Shown one piece after another: positions 11,341 to 23,290 of a stretch of 64,000 nt of DNA. The translations under genes and the position numbers were made by a program. The DNA is from Temnothorax longispinosus (Eukaryota > Arthropoda > Insecta > Hymenoptera > Formicidae). The stretch's first letter is position 1, and the number at the start of each line of letters is the position of its first letter. Where the stretch lies: assembly GCF_030848805.1 (NCBI RefSeq), contig NC_092358.1, positions 20,059,297-20,123,296 of the forward strand, read 5' to 3'. Under the pieces are notes generated by a model that saw only the letters and a program-made list of their open reading frames with translations, was not told where the DNA came from and made no database searches.

Positions 11341-12000
11341 AAATAATGATGAAGAAATCATTATTGTGTAATGCCGAATAGTCCGAGGGATTTAATTACG
11401 CGAATTTAAGTACATAATTAGCGTTTTTTAGTGTTGAATGTAAAAAAGAAGTCTAAGAACTTTTCTGTGTGAATTCTTAATTAGTTTATGACCTGAGCTT
11501 TTTATGTAAATTGGTTTATTTGTTGCATTTTGGATCACAGCTCTAATTATTTGACCGATATGTAGATGAAAAATTGATCAACATAGAGAATATTAATTAG
11601 TAATTATTGAATATGTCGCATAATAATATATTTGATAAGTTTATATATTCTGGCAATTGTATGCAAATAAAACTTAGATTTTTGACCAGAGAGCTCACGT
11701 ATTATCAACTTGCCAATAATTTGGATAAGAATATAAAATGTCTAAAAAATTAAAAGCAATGTCAAAGTATAATAATATTCCAATAATTTTATAAGCCTGC
11801 TTTTTATCTGCTTCGTTCGTTTTAATAGTGCAATAAAAGCGATGTATATAAATCTGATTCAAATAAGATTTCAGAAATTATCAGTTTTTTATTTTTTCTT
11901 TACACAGATGCACGAACACATACACATAATCGCCTTATAAGCAGGTATTATGTGTGAGGACAATATTAGCAAAAAACTATACTCAAAGAATCATCACGGA
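11341..12000. other. AT-rich spacer, nothing recognised
   Basis: No open frame, inverted repeat or simple repeat of note. Confidence 0.5.
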
Positions 12001-12780
12001 AACTTAATCATAACTATAAGGCCGTAGACCCTATTTGAGGCTCTCCGTGACAAAATGCTTTCTCGTGACGAAATGCCACCATGTGCGTGTCTATATGAAG
12101 ATGCACCATTATGCACCCTCTTCACGAATGCCCGTTACGTTTTATGTCTTTATTCCGCGCCGCTGTCGATCAAGATGAAGGCGCTCATGCGACGAGATGC
12201 ACGCGGAACCTTTCCGCGAATTCTTACCGCTTATTGCGATCTGTATTTCGATTGTTGCATCTGTATTACAGAGAAAGATGTAAACGATTGATAATGGACC
12301 GTTTACGAAATGCTCTGCCGTCTTATAATGCGCCAAATTGGAAAGTTCCGATGCGAGAAATTTAATCGAATTAGGGTAATATAAAAGTATTTTGCTATCG
12401 TATTTGCAGGTTCTTCTAAGAACTTGATAGAACTTGATAGAACGTTAATTTGCTGCACGTATTTTTCAGATTTATGGACTATAAGTCTCAGAAAGAGTTC
12501 TATAATTTTCCAGTTAAAAATTTTTAGTTTTCTCAGTATTCGGTCTTTTTAGGAATTAAGTCTAATCGAGATTAACTAAAGTTCGAAATGTTATTATCGG
12601 TTTTTATCTGAAATTTAATTCTTCAATTATCCAATTAATAATTTTCGAGCATTTAATTCTCTTCAAATAAAAAGATCGCTTTATCGGGTCCAGCTTTTTC
12701 CTGTTAATTCTTAGAAACGTTAATGTAGGATACATTCAGCTTACCTACATCAAGTGTTTACAACACCAACACATACATTT
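12001..12780. other. Mixed block, nothing recognised
   Basis: Two overlapping plus frames (12055-12291 and 12111-12365) lie in the GC-richer first part. Their different-frame overlap argues against either being real. A short tandem of AACTTGATAG occurs at about 12420-12440. Confidence 0.4.
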
Positions 12781-13210
12781 ATATCCTCTGACTCGCGTAG
12801 TAAACCACGAACGATGGTGCCGGGTGTGCGTTTGTCGAGCAGCACCGCAAAACCGCAGGGCGATGCAGGAAATTTTCGGTGAGGAGTATTACTAAGTAAT
12901 TTGTTCTTTCTTTAGCCTCGCGTGGCGCGGGTAGACGACATAGTGGATGGGTGAAAGACGGTCCACCGCGTTGCAATTCACCGCAATATAAGCTCCATTC
13001 TCTTGGCGCGAAAGGAACTCAGGCTCCTTCTCTTTCCCTCTCGAGGCAACCGCCATCAGGCAAGTCCTTTTCTTCGTTCCTTCGCTCCTTCACTCCTTTG
13101 CTCTTCGCGGCTCACGGCCACCGACGATGAAGAGCAGGTAATTAAAGCGGACAATGTCTTACACGTATTAAAATCCGCAAAGCCCCCCGCGTGGCGAGAA
13201 ATGCGATAGT
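12781..13210. promoter_or_regulatory. GC-rich block, candidate regulatory element
   Basis: Open on both strands, with no domain. It contains a pyrimidine-rich imperfect TCCTTC repeat at about 13065-13110. Confidence 0.2.
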
Positions 13211-14740
13211 GAGCAAACTGATTCCTTTACAATTCTAACGACATCAGTATTTTCACGATAAAAATCTAATTTTTAATTTGGAAATTACACATAAATATTG
13301 TAAATTCTTATAACTATCTTGATTAATAATATAAGAATTTAATGTATTGATATCTGTATTTTTTCTGTCTGTATATAGATTTATTTCGATAGAAAAAAAT
13401 TTATTCTTTCACTTGCTTGCGTGCTGAAGTATTTCTGTACGTTAGTTTGAAAGAACGTTGGAGCGCAAGTTGAAATTTTCGATAACACGTACGAATTCAG
13501 CATGTCAAGTCATTTTGTTGTACCTTCCAAAATTTTTTTGCGCCAAAATGGAAATTCTAGAATCTTTTTCGACTCCGTGTGCCACTATACCGCGCGGAAT
13601 TAAAATAAATTCCATTTAAAAGTGTCCGTTTAAAGGCGCAAAGCAAGGTACAAAAAAAATAATGCTTGGACGTTGGACGCTCGCCGAGTCTGGAAGCTCG
13701 CTGATATTTTTGCACGCAACGTCATAAGCGGTTAAAGAATATCTTGTATGTAGCCCGTGGGGCAACCGCGGCAACTTTGTTGCCGGCTGCAACCTTCGTT
13801 ATCAGTGTCTTCTCCCTTCCTTTTGCGCAATTCTTCAGACGTTCTTTCTTCCGCATTTACCTTTGTCCTTTGTGATGTAATTTCTTCGTTTACTTTATTT
13901 TTTCGCTTAAGGCCGTTCACAATCTTTCGCAGATTTCGTCAATTTTTCTCGCTCTGTTTTATGTTAAAAAAATACGTTCTATAAATTTCTTCTTCCTTTT
14001 TTTTATATATTTAAGCCTTTATTTGGAAAAATCAATAATGCAGTAATTATATCTATATTAAATATATGGCTTGAATTTTTATTTAATCTTGATCGCTTAT
14101 TAGTTAATATTTTTGAGTTATTTTTACATAAAGAAATAGGGGATAATAATATCACAGATTTTTTTTATCTTTTTAAAATTTTTCCTTATCATAAGAATGT
14201 CTCGTGAAAATGTTTTTACCAGAAACACGCGCGTCTTGTAAATCTTTTCTCTGGACAACTTTATTTATATTTTGACAGATATACATAAGAAAAATTGATA
14301 GGTTTCGAAATTACCTATCTTATATAGGTATTCGATATTCAATCAATTTACCTAAAAAGAAACCGATTTATTGGACGATTGGTAATGCAATGTAGATAAA
14401 TTGCGACAGAACTCAGGAACAGCAAAGTCACGCTTTACTAGTAAATCTCTCGCTACTATTAGAGATCAGCCATTAAGATCTGAATGTCCTGAACGACATC
14501 GCTCCTTGCATTTAGATCGGAATCGTTCGAGCTTGCGGAATATTTCGAAGCGAATAGACTCGTTCGAAGGGAAGACGAAGTCTCCTCCATTTCTCTTGAA
14601 AAGGCGGAAGGCGGTATTCGTGTCTATATTAGATTGTAGAATAACAGATCGACGGAAGAAATATAAAAAAAAGTCATTTAATCGAATAATAGACTTTTCA
14701 GAAGTATTATCCGTATAATGTATATATTTATAAAATTTGT
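13211..14740. other. Mostly AT-rich spacer, nothing recognised
   Basis: A GC-richer island at about 13660-13920 and a moderately complex part at 14400-14650 carry short frames on both strands without domains. The rest is AT-rich. Confidence 0.45.
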
Positions 14741-15230
14741 TCCTCATATTTTAGATCTATATCATCCCGAGTGCCTCGTTTCTTCGCGGGTGATTCTGGG
14801 ATAGTAACTTCTTATAATATACTTAATGCACACACAAACACGGCTCAGGTATATCGCGACCCGATTTCGAGAGTGCAGGGGTTAAGGCGCCTCGCCGTTG
14901 GCCCCGTGTCTCTCCTTTTTCCTCGGGCCTGCACGTCGGCATATTTCGGCTACACATATACACTTGGAATACGAGAGACTGGCCTTATAACCCTTCTCGC
15001 ACACCGTATGGAAGAGTGATTGGGAATGTCGCCGCGGAATCTCGTTTGCGTGCGCGAAACGCGCTTCCCAGGGAGGACCGTTTCGCGGAACGAATTTGAT
15101 TTAACTCGGTGCTGGCCTGCGCTTTATGGGTCCCTGGCGAGCTTTCGGGGATAAAGCCGGATAAGAGAGCGGCCGCAATGGCGCATCCGCGCATTTCGGA
15201 ACCTTGCACCAATCGTTCTTAGAATACTGA
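14741..15230. promoter_or_regulatory. GC-rich block, candidate regulatory element
   Basis: CpG-dense, with frames open on both strands over 14771-15212. There is no recognisable protein. Confidence 0.2.
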
Positions 15231-15640
15231 ATTTCAGATTCTTATTGAAACCACCGTGCGCATTTCCTTTCGAATAAATGGATATAATGACACAAAATTA
15301 TTGATTCTATGACTATTATCCTAGGATTATCCATATTAGAATAACATCAATATAATGTATTATTATCTAGAGAGAGATTATCTAGAGAGAGATTATCTAG
15401 AGAGAGATAAAGTATTATTATTATCATTTCTTAAAAGAAATATTCGTATAAATTATGCTTTTCTCTAAATGTTTTTCTTCTTCATAAAATTCTAGAAATA
15501 AGTAAATAATATAATGAAGAATAATATACAAAATAGGCTCATTAAACGTTTATCATTTAGAATTTAGATAGACTTTGCCGACTCACATCAAATATATATA
15601 GATTATACCGGTATATCCATAGAATATTGCAAATAAATAC
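15231..15640. other. AT-rich spacer with a 15-bp minisatellite
   Basis: Apart from the minisatellite at 15362-15406, nothing is recognised. Confidence 0.5.
15362..15406 (+). repeat. 15-bp tandem repeat, three perfect units
   Basis: The unit ATTATCTAGAGAGAG is repeated three times without mismatch, then degrades to ATAAAG. The perfect identity suggests recent slippage. Confidence 0.95.
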
Positions 15641-15960
15641 GCCACTGCTTATCGTCTGCGACGGGGCGGGGGTCGTCCGATGATGGTTCTTAATGCGAAT
15701 TCTCGCTGTCCTCGGTAGGACTACCGTCGCAAACGAAATAACGCTGTAATGGAATGGCGGGGAGGAAATAATAAAAAGAAAAACTGGCTGGTTTCTTCTC
15801 GCTTATCTCGCGGCCCGCGCGTTTCGATAACTCGCTGGCCAATTCATTACGCCGGACCGCGCGTTGGCCCTTTGATGTCGAGAATCGTGTAGAACAGGAC
15901 TTGCATTTTTTGCTCGCGCTTGGCTTTCGTCGGAACACGAATTTAAGGGAACAAATGTGA
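15641..15960. promoter_or_regulatory. GC-rich block, candidate regulatory element
   Basis: CpG-dense between AT-rich flanks. The minus frame at 15690-15938 (82 codons) has no recognisable domain. Confidence 0.2.
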
Positions 15961-16980
15961 ACTTGTTCTTGATCGCGGAGTTGTCGCTTTAACTCCCCAT
16001 TACTAAGACATGATTCTTATAAAGCATTTAGCTGAATACATATGGGAAATCTTTAAATCTCTTCCATATGATATAAATAATTAATGAGAAGTGCGTTTTT
16101 AAAGACATTGAGAATAACATTATGTATAACGATTATGAAAATAAAGCTCGTTGGGTGCATACATTTTTCAAATAAAAGATGGAAATATTAAGTGAAAAAT
16201 TTAGAACACTGCGTGATAAAATAGCAAACTGCAATTTACTAACAGTAAAAAACGTAATTAGATATAATTTTTACGACGATAATATAAACACAAAAATTTT
16301 CACGCATCGTGTGATAGTTTATTTGATATCCCTGTAGAATTTAATTTTTCTCACATAGTGATGATGTTATATTGCTTTAGATAAAAACGTAAACGTGTGA
16401 TACAATTATCCTTATTAACAATTTCGTTAATCGCTCCAGTATAAGCTGATCAGAGATATATCGCTTTAACACAGTTGCTCTCATCGTTGCGCGCAAATTG
16501 TTATACTCGTAAACATTCAGACGGCTCATTTAACTCGTTTAATGCCGACAAAAACTTGTCAGAGAATATCCAATACGCAATCCGGGTTTGCGATATGCTT
16601 CTCGTCAAATGCATTTTGCGCCATTCTTTTCATCTCTTTAGCTCTTATCTTATTCTATATCTTTTCTATCGTTTTCATGCATGTTCTCTACCTTCAATGA
16701 TTTTATTAATTTATATGTGTATCTAATTTATGTGATACGATAATTTTGTTCTTTATTCGAATGTTCTTCTGATGTTTCTATACGTAAATCTTCCCGATAT
16801 ACAACATTACGATTTATGATAAATACTTGGAACTTTTTTTTTTCTCTTTCTTACTCTCATATTCTCAGTTTTATCTCTTCCGAGAAACAGGGCGTTCTAA
16901 ATTACGCTTTTAATAACAAACGCTAAAAAGACTATTAATAATTAACATATCTCTTTCTTCTTATTTTTACTTGCTTTTTA
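15961..16980. other. AT-rich spacer, nothing recognised
   Basis: A plus frame at 16475-16726 has a hydrophobic end but lies in AT-rich sequence. I see no family resemblance. Confidence 0.45.
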
Positions 16981-17300
16981 TCTCGTTCGTGCAAAATGCA
17001 CACTGTGCGTGATACCAGAACATCGTTGCGACGCCGTTTGAACAGCGACCGAGCGTGTATTAATGGCCGCGCTCGCGAGCCCGCGCGCATCGCGCTGTTT
17101 TTGCCATCCGTAACATCGTATGCACCCGGCGAGATGCATACGCTACGTGCAGCCTCCGGGCCCGCGTTGCAACTTCATTCTCGTCATTAAGCCGCATTGC
17201 CTTTTTATTTTGCGCCCGTTATTTCGTGTCCCGTAGCCGGTTCTTGCTCCGCGCTCAAGAGGCGTTGGTGTGTAAATAGGTGATCATTTCGATCGTTTAA
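16981..17300. promoter_or_regulatory. Candidate conserved non-coding element
   Basis: Complex CpG-rich sequence with TATTAATGGCC and CATTAAGCCG cores and the near-palindrome TCGTATGCAC... ...GAGATGCATACG. Coding potential is absent beyond a short shadow frame. Confidence 0.25.
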
Positions 17301-17503
17301 TTAGAGCTGCGTTAGAATGCCGTGTAATAACAGCAGTATTAATGGTTCAGTTAAATTCACGAGATAGTCAATGATTATTTGCCGTGTTACCATTTTTTTC
17401 AATTGACACACTTTTGGTACATGCTAATTAAATACATAGTAAGGAATAATAAGGAATTATCAGTTTAGCTTGTAATTAATAATTTTATTTGGTTCTCATT
17501 GCA
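17301..17503. other. AT-rich spacer, nothing recognised
   Basis: Left flank of the TA-flanked element that begins at 17506. Confidence 0.5.
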
Positions 17504-17505
17504 TA

Positions 17506-18042
17506 GGGTAACTCGGGGGAATATGCCATACTTAAGAAAAATATGATTTTTTTTCCTATTTCTCTTTCTTTTTGAGGGATCTTTGCATACTGGTCTTCTT
17601 TTTCCTTCTTTTATCTGTTATTCATATATGGTTTTAATGAAATATTTTGATTCTTTACTATTAAAAAGAAAGAAATACAAAAGTGTTGCAAAAGTGGCAT
17701 ATTATATACCCCCATGTGGGGGTAATATGCCACATATACAAACATGTATAGTAATTTAACTTTAAAAGGGCATTCTTGTCTAAAAACATGTAAAAGAATA
17801 TTTTTATTACAATTTAAATAAAACACTAAGAAAATTCTAAAAAGCACGTTGTCATACTTGTCATACTGTACTTACCCCATAAAAACTATAATACTGACAG
17901 AAAGTAAGTAAAACTTGGGAAAAACGTCAGATATAATATTTTTAACAATTTTACAGTATTTACAATAACGTTCCTAGCCGTAGCTTTGTTAAACATAACG
18001 AGTGGCATATTCCCCACACTAGCATATTCCTCCCAGTTACCC
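17506..18042. mobile_element. Non-autonomous TA-flanked DNA transposon (mariner/pogo-like ends)
   Basis: The ends are GGGTAACTCGGGGGAATATG at the left and, as the complement of the right end, GGGTAACTGGGAGGAATATG. These imperfect terminal inverted repeats run about 23 bp and are bordered by TA on both sides (17504-17505, 18043-18044). The motif AATATGCC with adjacent G runs recurs inside: a hairpin at 17694-17733 and a further copy at about 18003-18015. The length is about 537 bp with no transposase frame. TA duplication is the habit of Tc1/mariner/pogo elements; the superfamily call is an inference. The ends resemble those of the hairpin element at 30945-31079. Confidence 0.75.
17694..17733. 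repeat. Internal palindrome of the TA-flanked element
   Basis: GTGGCATATTA and TAATATGCCAC bracket a CCCCCATGTGGGGG core. It repeats the terminal AATATGCC motif and may represent transposase-binding sites or a nested older end. Confidence 0.8.
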
Positions 18043-18044
18043 TA

Positions 18045-18310
18045 TGTATGATTTAAGAAAAAATTTAGTTTGCTAAAGTAATGAAAAGTAATCTAATTTA
18101 TACCAAAATAGTGATAGTGTATCATCAATATTTGTATATACCTATAAAAAATGTCAATTTTATTTCGATATTTAAGATTACATCGATATATCATCTTTAA
18201 TTGCTTTTATTTATATCACATAAATATATTTTATGTGATTAGTATTGATAATTAATTTTTATATCAATATCTTTACCTTTAAGTAAATCTCGACATTTAA
18301 AATCGCATAA
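18045..18310. other. AT-rich spacer with a small imperfect hairpin
   Basis: ATCACATAA and TTATGTGAT pair at about 18215-18240. Nothing else is seen. Confidence 0.5.
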
Positions 18311-18790
18311 AAACCAGACTTTCGATCACGAGCATCCAAACATGCATTAATTGTCAATACACTTCATCGATAATTTTAGCAATGATCGTAGTCGCATTTC
18401 TATTTTTTGTTATTACACTGAAAGTAAGATCATCGACCGGTCGTTTGCATGCACATATTCGGGACCCTTTTCTTACAAGATTACAGAACGACCCGGGGAG
18501 GTCATCTACGTGACACACGCGGGCGCGCGGACAGTGGTGGTCTCTGCCAATGGCCTGGCGATATTTCATAATTAGCTTTGAGGCCCATGCGTACACCGAG
18601 TGCGTGCACGCAAGGTGCGTCCGCACGTCTTCCCCATCACGGCATGCCACGATGTTGTGCCCACACATCGCCGATTAAATGCCGTATTAACTCCGGGACC
18701 CATCATATTTTAGGCTCGCGTCCGGGTGGGGGTGAATTCTGCAGAGGATCTCCTCTCGAAAGGGGTTAAAGATGTGGACCAAATAAAACA
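18311..18790. promoter_or_regulatory. GC-rich block, candidate regulatory element
   Basis: CpG-rich, with frames open on both strands (18351-18668) that share no resemblance to known proteins. Confidence 0.2.
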
Positions 18791-19310
18791 TAACGTATAG
18801 AAATGAGGAGGAGAGAAAATTTACTGGGATATATTTATATCTTGAGCGACCTCAACATTGACGCGTACTTGGAAAAATTTGGTGAATAAAGATTGCGTCT
18901 TTGAAATTTTTTCCGGTTTGATTGACATAAAGATATAATCCTACTTTTGTATATTTAATGGATTATATATAAAGTCAACTATAATTTATTAAGTTGTAAT
19001 CTTTAGTTCCAAAAGTTGGATTATCATTACTTGAGTAATTGCAACAGTTACAGAATGTTATATTTTCGATTATTTCGCGTCGCTCGTTGCTTTATATATT
19101 CAAAAGATTTAAAGCACTATTTTGCGTATCTCGAGCGTGATATTTAAATGGCATTTTATTCTAATTTCGAAATCTCGCAAATAAGAAAATCGTAAAAATA
19201 TATATTCTTCAATACTAATTCATATTTAATGTTGATTCTTTGACCATTTTCTTTTACACTTCAAACCTATAAATTGTATTTTCGAACAAATAGATTAAAT
19301 CGCTACGCAT
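18791..19310. other. AT-rich spacer, nothing recognised
   Basis: No repeat, hairpin or frame of note. Confidence 0.5.
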
Positions 19311-19640
19311 CTCCATTAATAGCTGGCCCTGGTCCTGATGCAGGGATGTCGGGGCGGAAGGATTGGAGCGGGTGGACGAGGGGACGAAGGGAGTCAGCGA
19401 GGATCTGCCGTCTCAGGGCATCGTCAAGTGATTTACGCGCGCGGATGTGGCATAGGTACGATAATTAAGCGAGAAGCCGCCTGTATACCGCTTCGATCGG
19501 GCCTCTTTTCACTCCTCTCGGCCGTTCTGCCGCGTGGGCGGTCTCTCTCGGGGCCCCGTCCAAATTTGACACGCGTATCATAACCCTTCGCAACGCTGCT
19601 CGCCGCGATCGGTCATTAAAATATAATGTGCTAGCGGTGG
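19311..19640. promoter_or_regulatory. GC-rich block, candidate regulatory element
   Basis: CpG-dense block, open in several frames on both strands, which is typical of shadow frames in GC-rich DNA. Confidence 0.2.
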
Positions 19641-20100
19641 GATATTTACGGTCAAGAAACATAGAGATTGCTATTTCGAATCTTAGACAAGACACATTTC
19701 GAGAATCGATTATCACGTTTTCTCATTTCCCATACTGAGAACGAACTCAAAATCCATCTTGTTTTCTTTGTTTTATATAACTGTTGGTAGAGAACTAGAG
19801 ATATTATTTTTATTATTAGTATTTTTATAATATTATAAATATATTTATTAGTATTGTTTTTATAATATACTTTTTTATATAATATTTTACAGTTTTTTAA
19901 ATATTTTTGTACATACTGCGCTTAAATGAAGTGTCTAATAAGCGATGCACCTAAAAATTCTGTAAAAAATATTTTTATTTGAAAGGGATTTTACTTGAAT
20001 CTTAATTTTTCCTGATTTGAAATTTTTCTGCTAATCGATGTTTTCATTTGTAATGTGATATTTATGATTTATATCTTTAACGATAATATAATCGATAAAT
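19641..20100. other. AT-rich spacer, nothing recognised
   Basis: It includes a low-complexity imperfect tandem of TTTATTAGTATT at about 19805-19870. Confidence 0.5.
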
Positions 20101-20660
20101 TAAACTTTCAGGGAGGGACATGGGAATGAACTACCGCCGGAGCACCGCGGTGCAATGTACCTTAGATAAAGCTCATGTAAAAGAAAAACCGGCGAACGGT
20201 GCCATGGCAGGGATTATTATCGCGATCCTTAAACGGGAGAAACCCGGGGGAACTTGACAATAAGACGCAGATGAATTTCGATGATCGTCACGTTTCCTCA
20301 TTTGTGCCGCCGCTGGCTGTAACGCGGGTGGGGGGGGGGGGCACCGCTTAAACGGGGCCCCCGAAATCCGCGCCGTCCCATTCCTTCGCGTCCAGGTAAG
20401 AACGTAGCGACGGCATCTCCTTCAATGGAATTCCACCGTCGAATTCCCAACCGGCAATTTGCCAGTTGCATTCGAATTTCGCGAATTCCTAGCCCGTGTA
20501 TCGGGTCCCCGGCGCTAATCGCCGTGGTCGATAGACGCAAAAACGATCGCATAGACACACGGACCACCCCACGTGACCATCGTTCATTGTTTCTCCGTAC
20601 CACTCTATGCAATGTTCGTCATGATGAAAATTTCGCGCGAGAATATCTCGCGTAGCAAAT
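20101..20660. promoter_or_regulatory. GC-rich block with a G12 run, candidate regulatory element
   Basis: CpG-dense block containing twelve consecutive G at 20330-20341. Frames open on both strands (20298-20655) lack domains. The GAATTC/GCGAATTC motif recurs around 20425-20490. Confidence 0.25.
20330..20341 (+). repeat. G12 homopolymer
   Basis: Twelve consecutive G following GCGGGT. Prone to sequencing length error. Confidence 0.9.
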
Positions 20661-21122
20661 TTTTTGGATGTGACCTACATTTGAAGATAGTTAGAGATGC
20701 GGAAGTGTTTAAATTAATACTTTCTTGATATCCTTGCATGTACCATATAGGTACATTCTCTTGCAGTTGTAATCTGACCGTGTACTTAAATTTCTACTGT
20801 ACATCCTATTGTCAACTGATTTCTGCATCAAGTCTCATTCAAATTGGCCAATTTGTTTTCGGAATATTTGCTGGACAAACAGCAGACCAGACAGACAAAC
20901 AGGCAAACATAAAGTTGGATAGAACTAAATCATTGTAGACATCGTAATCCAAATAATGTTTATTGAACGAAAGTGAAATTGTGATATGGCGCATCATTTG
21001 ATATTTGAGAATTGAGAAAATAATGAGAGAAAGGTCGAAGGATGAATAGAAAATATTTATAAACTTAAAAAGAATGATCTAATAATTATTTTATTTTATA
21101 TTTTTCCAAACATGCATTTATA
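20661..21122. other. AT-rich spacer up to the assembly gap, nothing recognised
   Basis: A 66-codon plus frame at 20738-20938 lacks any recognisable domain. Confidence 0.45.
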
Positions 21123-21622
21123 NNNNNNNNNNNNNNNNNNNNNNNNNNNNNNNNNNNNNNNNNNNNNNNNNNNNNNNNNNNNNNNNNNNNNNNNNNNNNN
21201 NNNNNNNNNNNNNNNNNNNNNNNNNNNNNNNNNNNNNNNNNNNNNNNNNNNNNNNNNNNNNNNNNNNNNNNNNNNNNNNNNNNNNNNNNNNNNNNNNNNN
21301 NNNNNNNNNNNNNNNNNNNNNNNNNNNNNNNNNNNNNNNNNNNNNNNNNNNNNNNNNNNNNNNNNNNNNNNNNNNNNNNNNNNNNNNNNNNNNNNNNNNN
21401 NNNNNNNNNNNNNNNNNNNNNNNNNNNNNNNNNNNNNNNNNNNNNNNNNNNNNNNNNNNNNNNNNNNNNNNNNNNNNNNNNNNNNNNNNNNNNNNNNNNN
21501 NNNNNNNNNNNNNNNNNNNNNNNNNNNNNNNNNNNNNNNNNNNNNNNNNNNNNNNNNNNNNNNNNNNNNNNNNNNNNNNNNNNNNNNNNNNNNNNNNNNN
21601 NNNNNNNNNNNNNNNNNNNNNN
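21123..21622. other. Assembly gap, 500 N
   Basis: Exactly 500 N, the round number used as a placeholder for a gap of estimated or unknown size. Content and true length are unknown. Apparent frames across it are meaningless. Confidence 0.99.
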
Positions 21623-22210
21623 AATATACTTTTAATCATTTTATTTATTAAATTGTAATAAATATATGATATATATACTAAATCTTTGCGAAAGTTTTGC
21701 TGCGGTAAAAATAGAATATTTTCGAAATTACCTTGGAGAATGCGAAATTAGTTACACTTACGCTGAAAAACCGTTTTACTTGCCAATCTTTCGCGAAAAT
21801 CCATCAAGGTATTGTTTACGTTCAAGGATGCGCCGGGCGAATTGTCGCGTCGGTCGGCTATTACGGACTGCTCGCAAATCGATCGGAAAGTGCAACAGGG
21901 AAATAAAAATGCGAGGACAGGTTTAATCAGTTTTACGGCCGGATGCTCGCAAGATGGACGATCGGATTGTAGTTCGCGGGCGAAGTCCTGATTGGAATTG
22001 GATCAAACAAGACGAACGATCGATCACATGGCGTTGCTTTACGAGAGCCTGCACGCGCTTAACTGGTGTCCGGCACGTGCATAGATACCTACGTAGTGCA
22101 TACAGGCAGACCGATCAACAACGATCGACGGTGTTATCCGCGTGCACACGTCGACAATTTATGAGGAGTCGATCCGATATGCACTCGATGCGAATTAAGC
22201 TCTAAAGCAA
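21623..22210. promoter_or_regulatory. AT-rich edge of the gap, then a GC-rich candidate regulatory block
   Basis: CpG density rises from about 21800. Short plus frames (21666-21926, 21954-22205) have no domain. CGATCG-type motifs recur from 21940 to 22170. Confidence 0.2.
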
Positions 22211-22590
22211 TAAAAATTCGCCGTTTTTGTTAGTCCGGAAAATTATCATTAATATGCATTTTGCAATTTTTATATGTCGATATTTATTGCTTAACTTTTA
22301 GATTTTTATTATAATATATTTTATACGCAAATCACGATATCGATATTTATAAAGCCAATTTGCTTCGTGAATAATTCCTGCCCATTTCGATAAAACTGTT
22401 TGCGAGTTCTATAATTATTTTGAGTTTATAAGAAAAAAAATTATCTTAATTCTGTTATTTAAAAATTATTAATAAAAAAATACGTATGCAAATTAAAATT
22501 GTATAGACATAAATAAATCTATAAATGCTTTTTATTTCTGAAAAGTTTCGAATATATCGAATTTAAAGACAATTATTATTTCATTACAAT
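22211..22590. other. AT-rich spacer, nothing recognised
   Basis: No repeat or frame of note. Confidence 0.5.
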
Positions 22591-23290
22591 TTTCGGATCT
22601 CGCTAATAGGTTTGCCAGGTAGCGAATTATCACTTTCGACGCAGCGATTTCCCATGCGGAATCGTCGAAAGCGGATCGTGATCGTAAAACGCAGCGCGTA
22701 TTCTGCCATTTGACGATCGGGTAAGTTTGTGTTTTGCAAATGGATAACGTCGCTGTTTCTTCATCGGGCATCCTGAATTATACGACATTCGCCGTATAGC
22801 ATACACGTAGGTGCGAGGGGTAGTGTCAACAGCCTCGTAAAGCGCGGGACGTGATCGATCGGCCGCCTCGTTTGATCCAATACCAATCAGGGCCCGGACA
22901 GCGAGCTGCAACATGGCTGCTCGTTTATCTTGCAGAATATCGTCCTGAATTTCTTGTCGTGTAGGTACATACGCGCCGTGGCGCGGCGCGTTTTCCTTTT
23001 GAGCTCGAAAGTGTTTCGCCGGGGCTAATGAACGTCGTTTTTATCGTCGCAATAAGATCGGCTCCGCCCGGCCATGAAATCGGATTCGCCGGGCGGAGTA
23101 ACGAAGTCGATTCTTCGGCCCAATGTCGAAGTAGCGCATTTACTACAATTCCCGGCACATTGACGCCCTCGTGAAACGGGGCCGTGATCGATGGATCGAT
23201 ATCTCATCGCGGAGTAATCATTCGCTTTATTGCCTGACTCTCTATGTTAAAACGAAGAGCGCATATGTATACTAAGGCCGAGACTAAGGC
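22591..23290. promoter_or_regulatory. GC-rich block, candidate regulatory element
   Basis: Long CpG-rich stretch, with several minus-strand frames (22532-23207) overlapping in different phases and none recognisable. It ends with the short direct repeat ACTAAGGCCG at about 23270-23295. Confidence 0.2.

Noticed and set aside
21112..21651. Open frames spanning the N run
   Set aside because: They consist almost entirely of undetermined bases.
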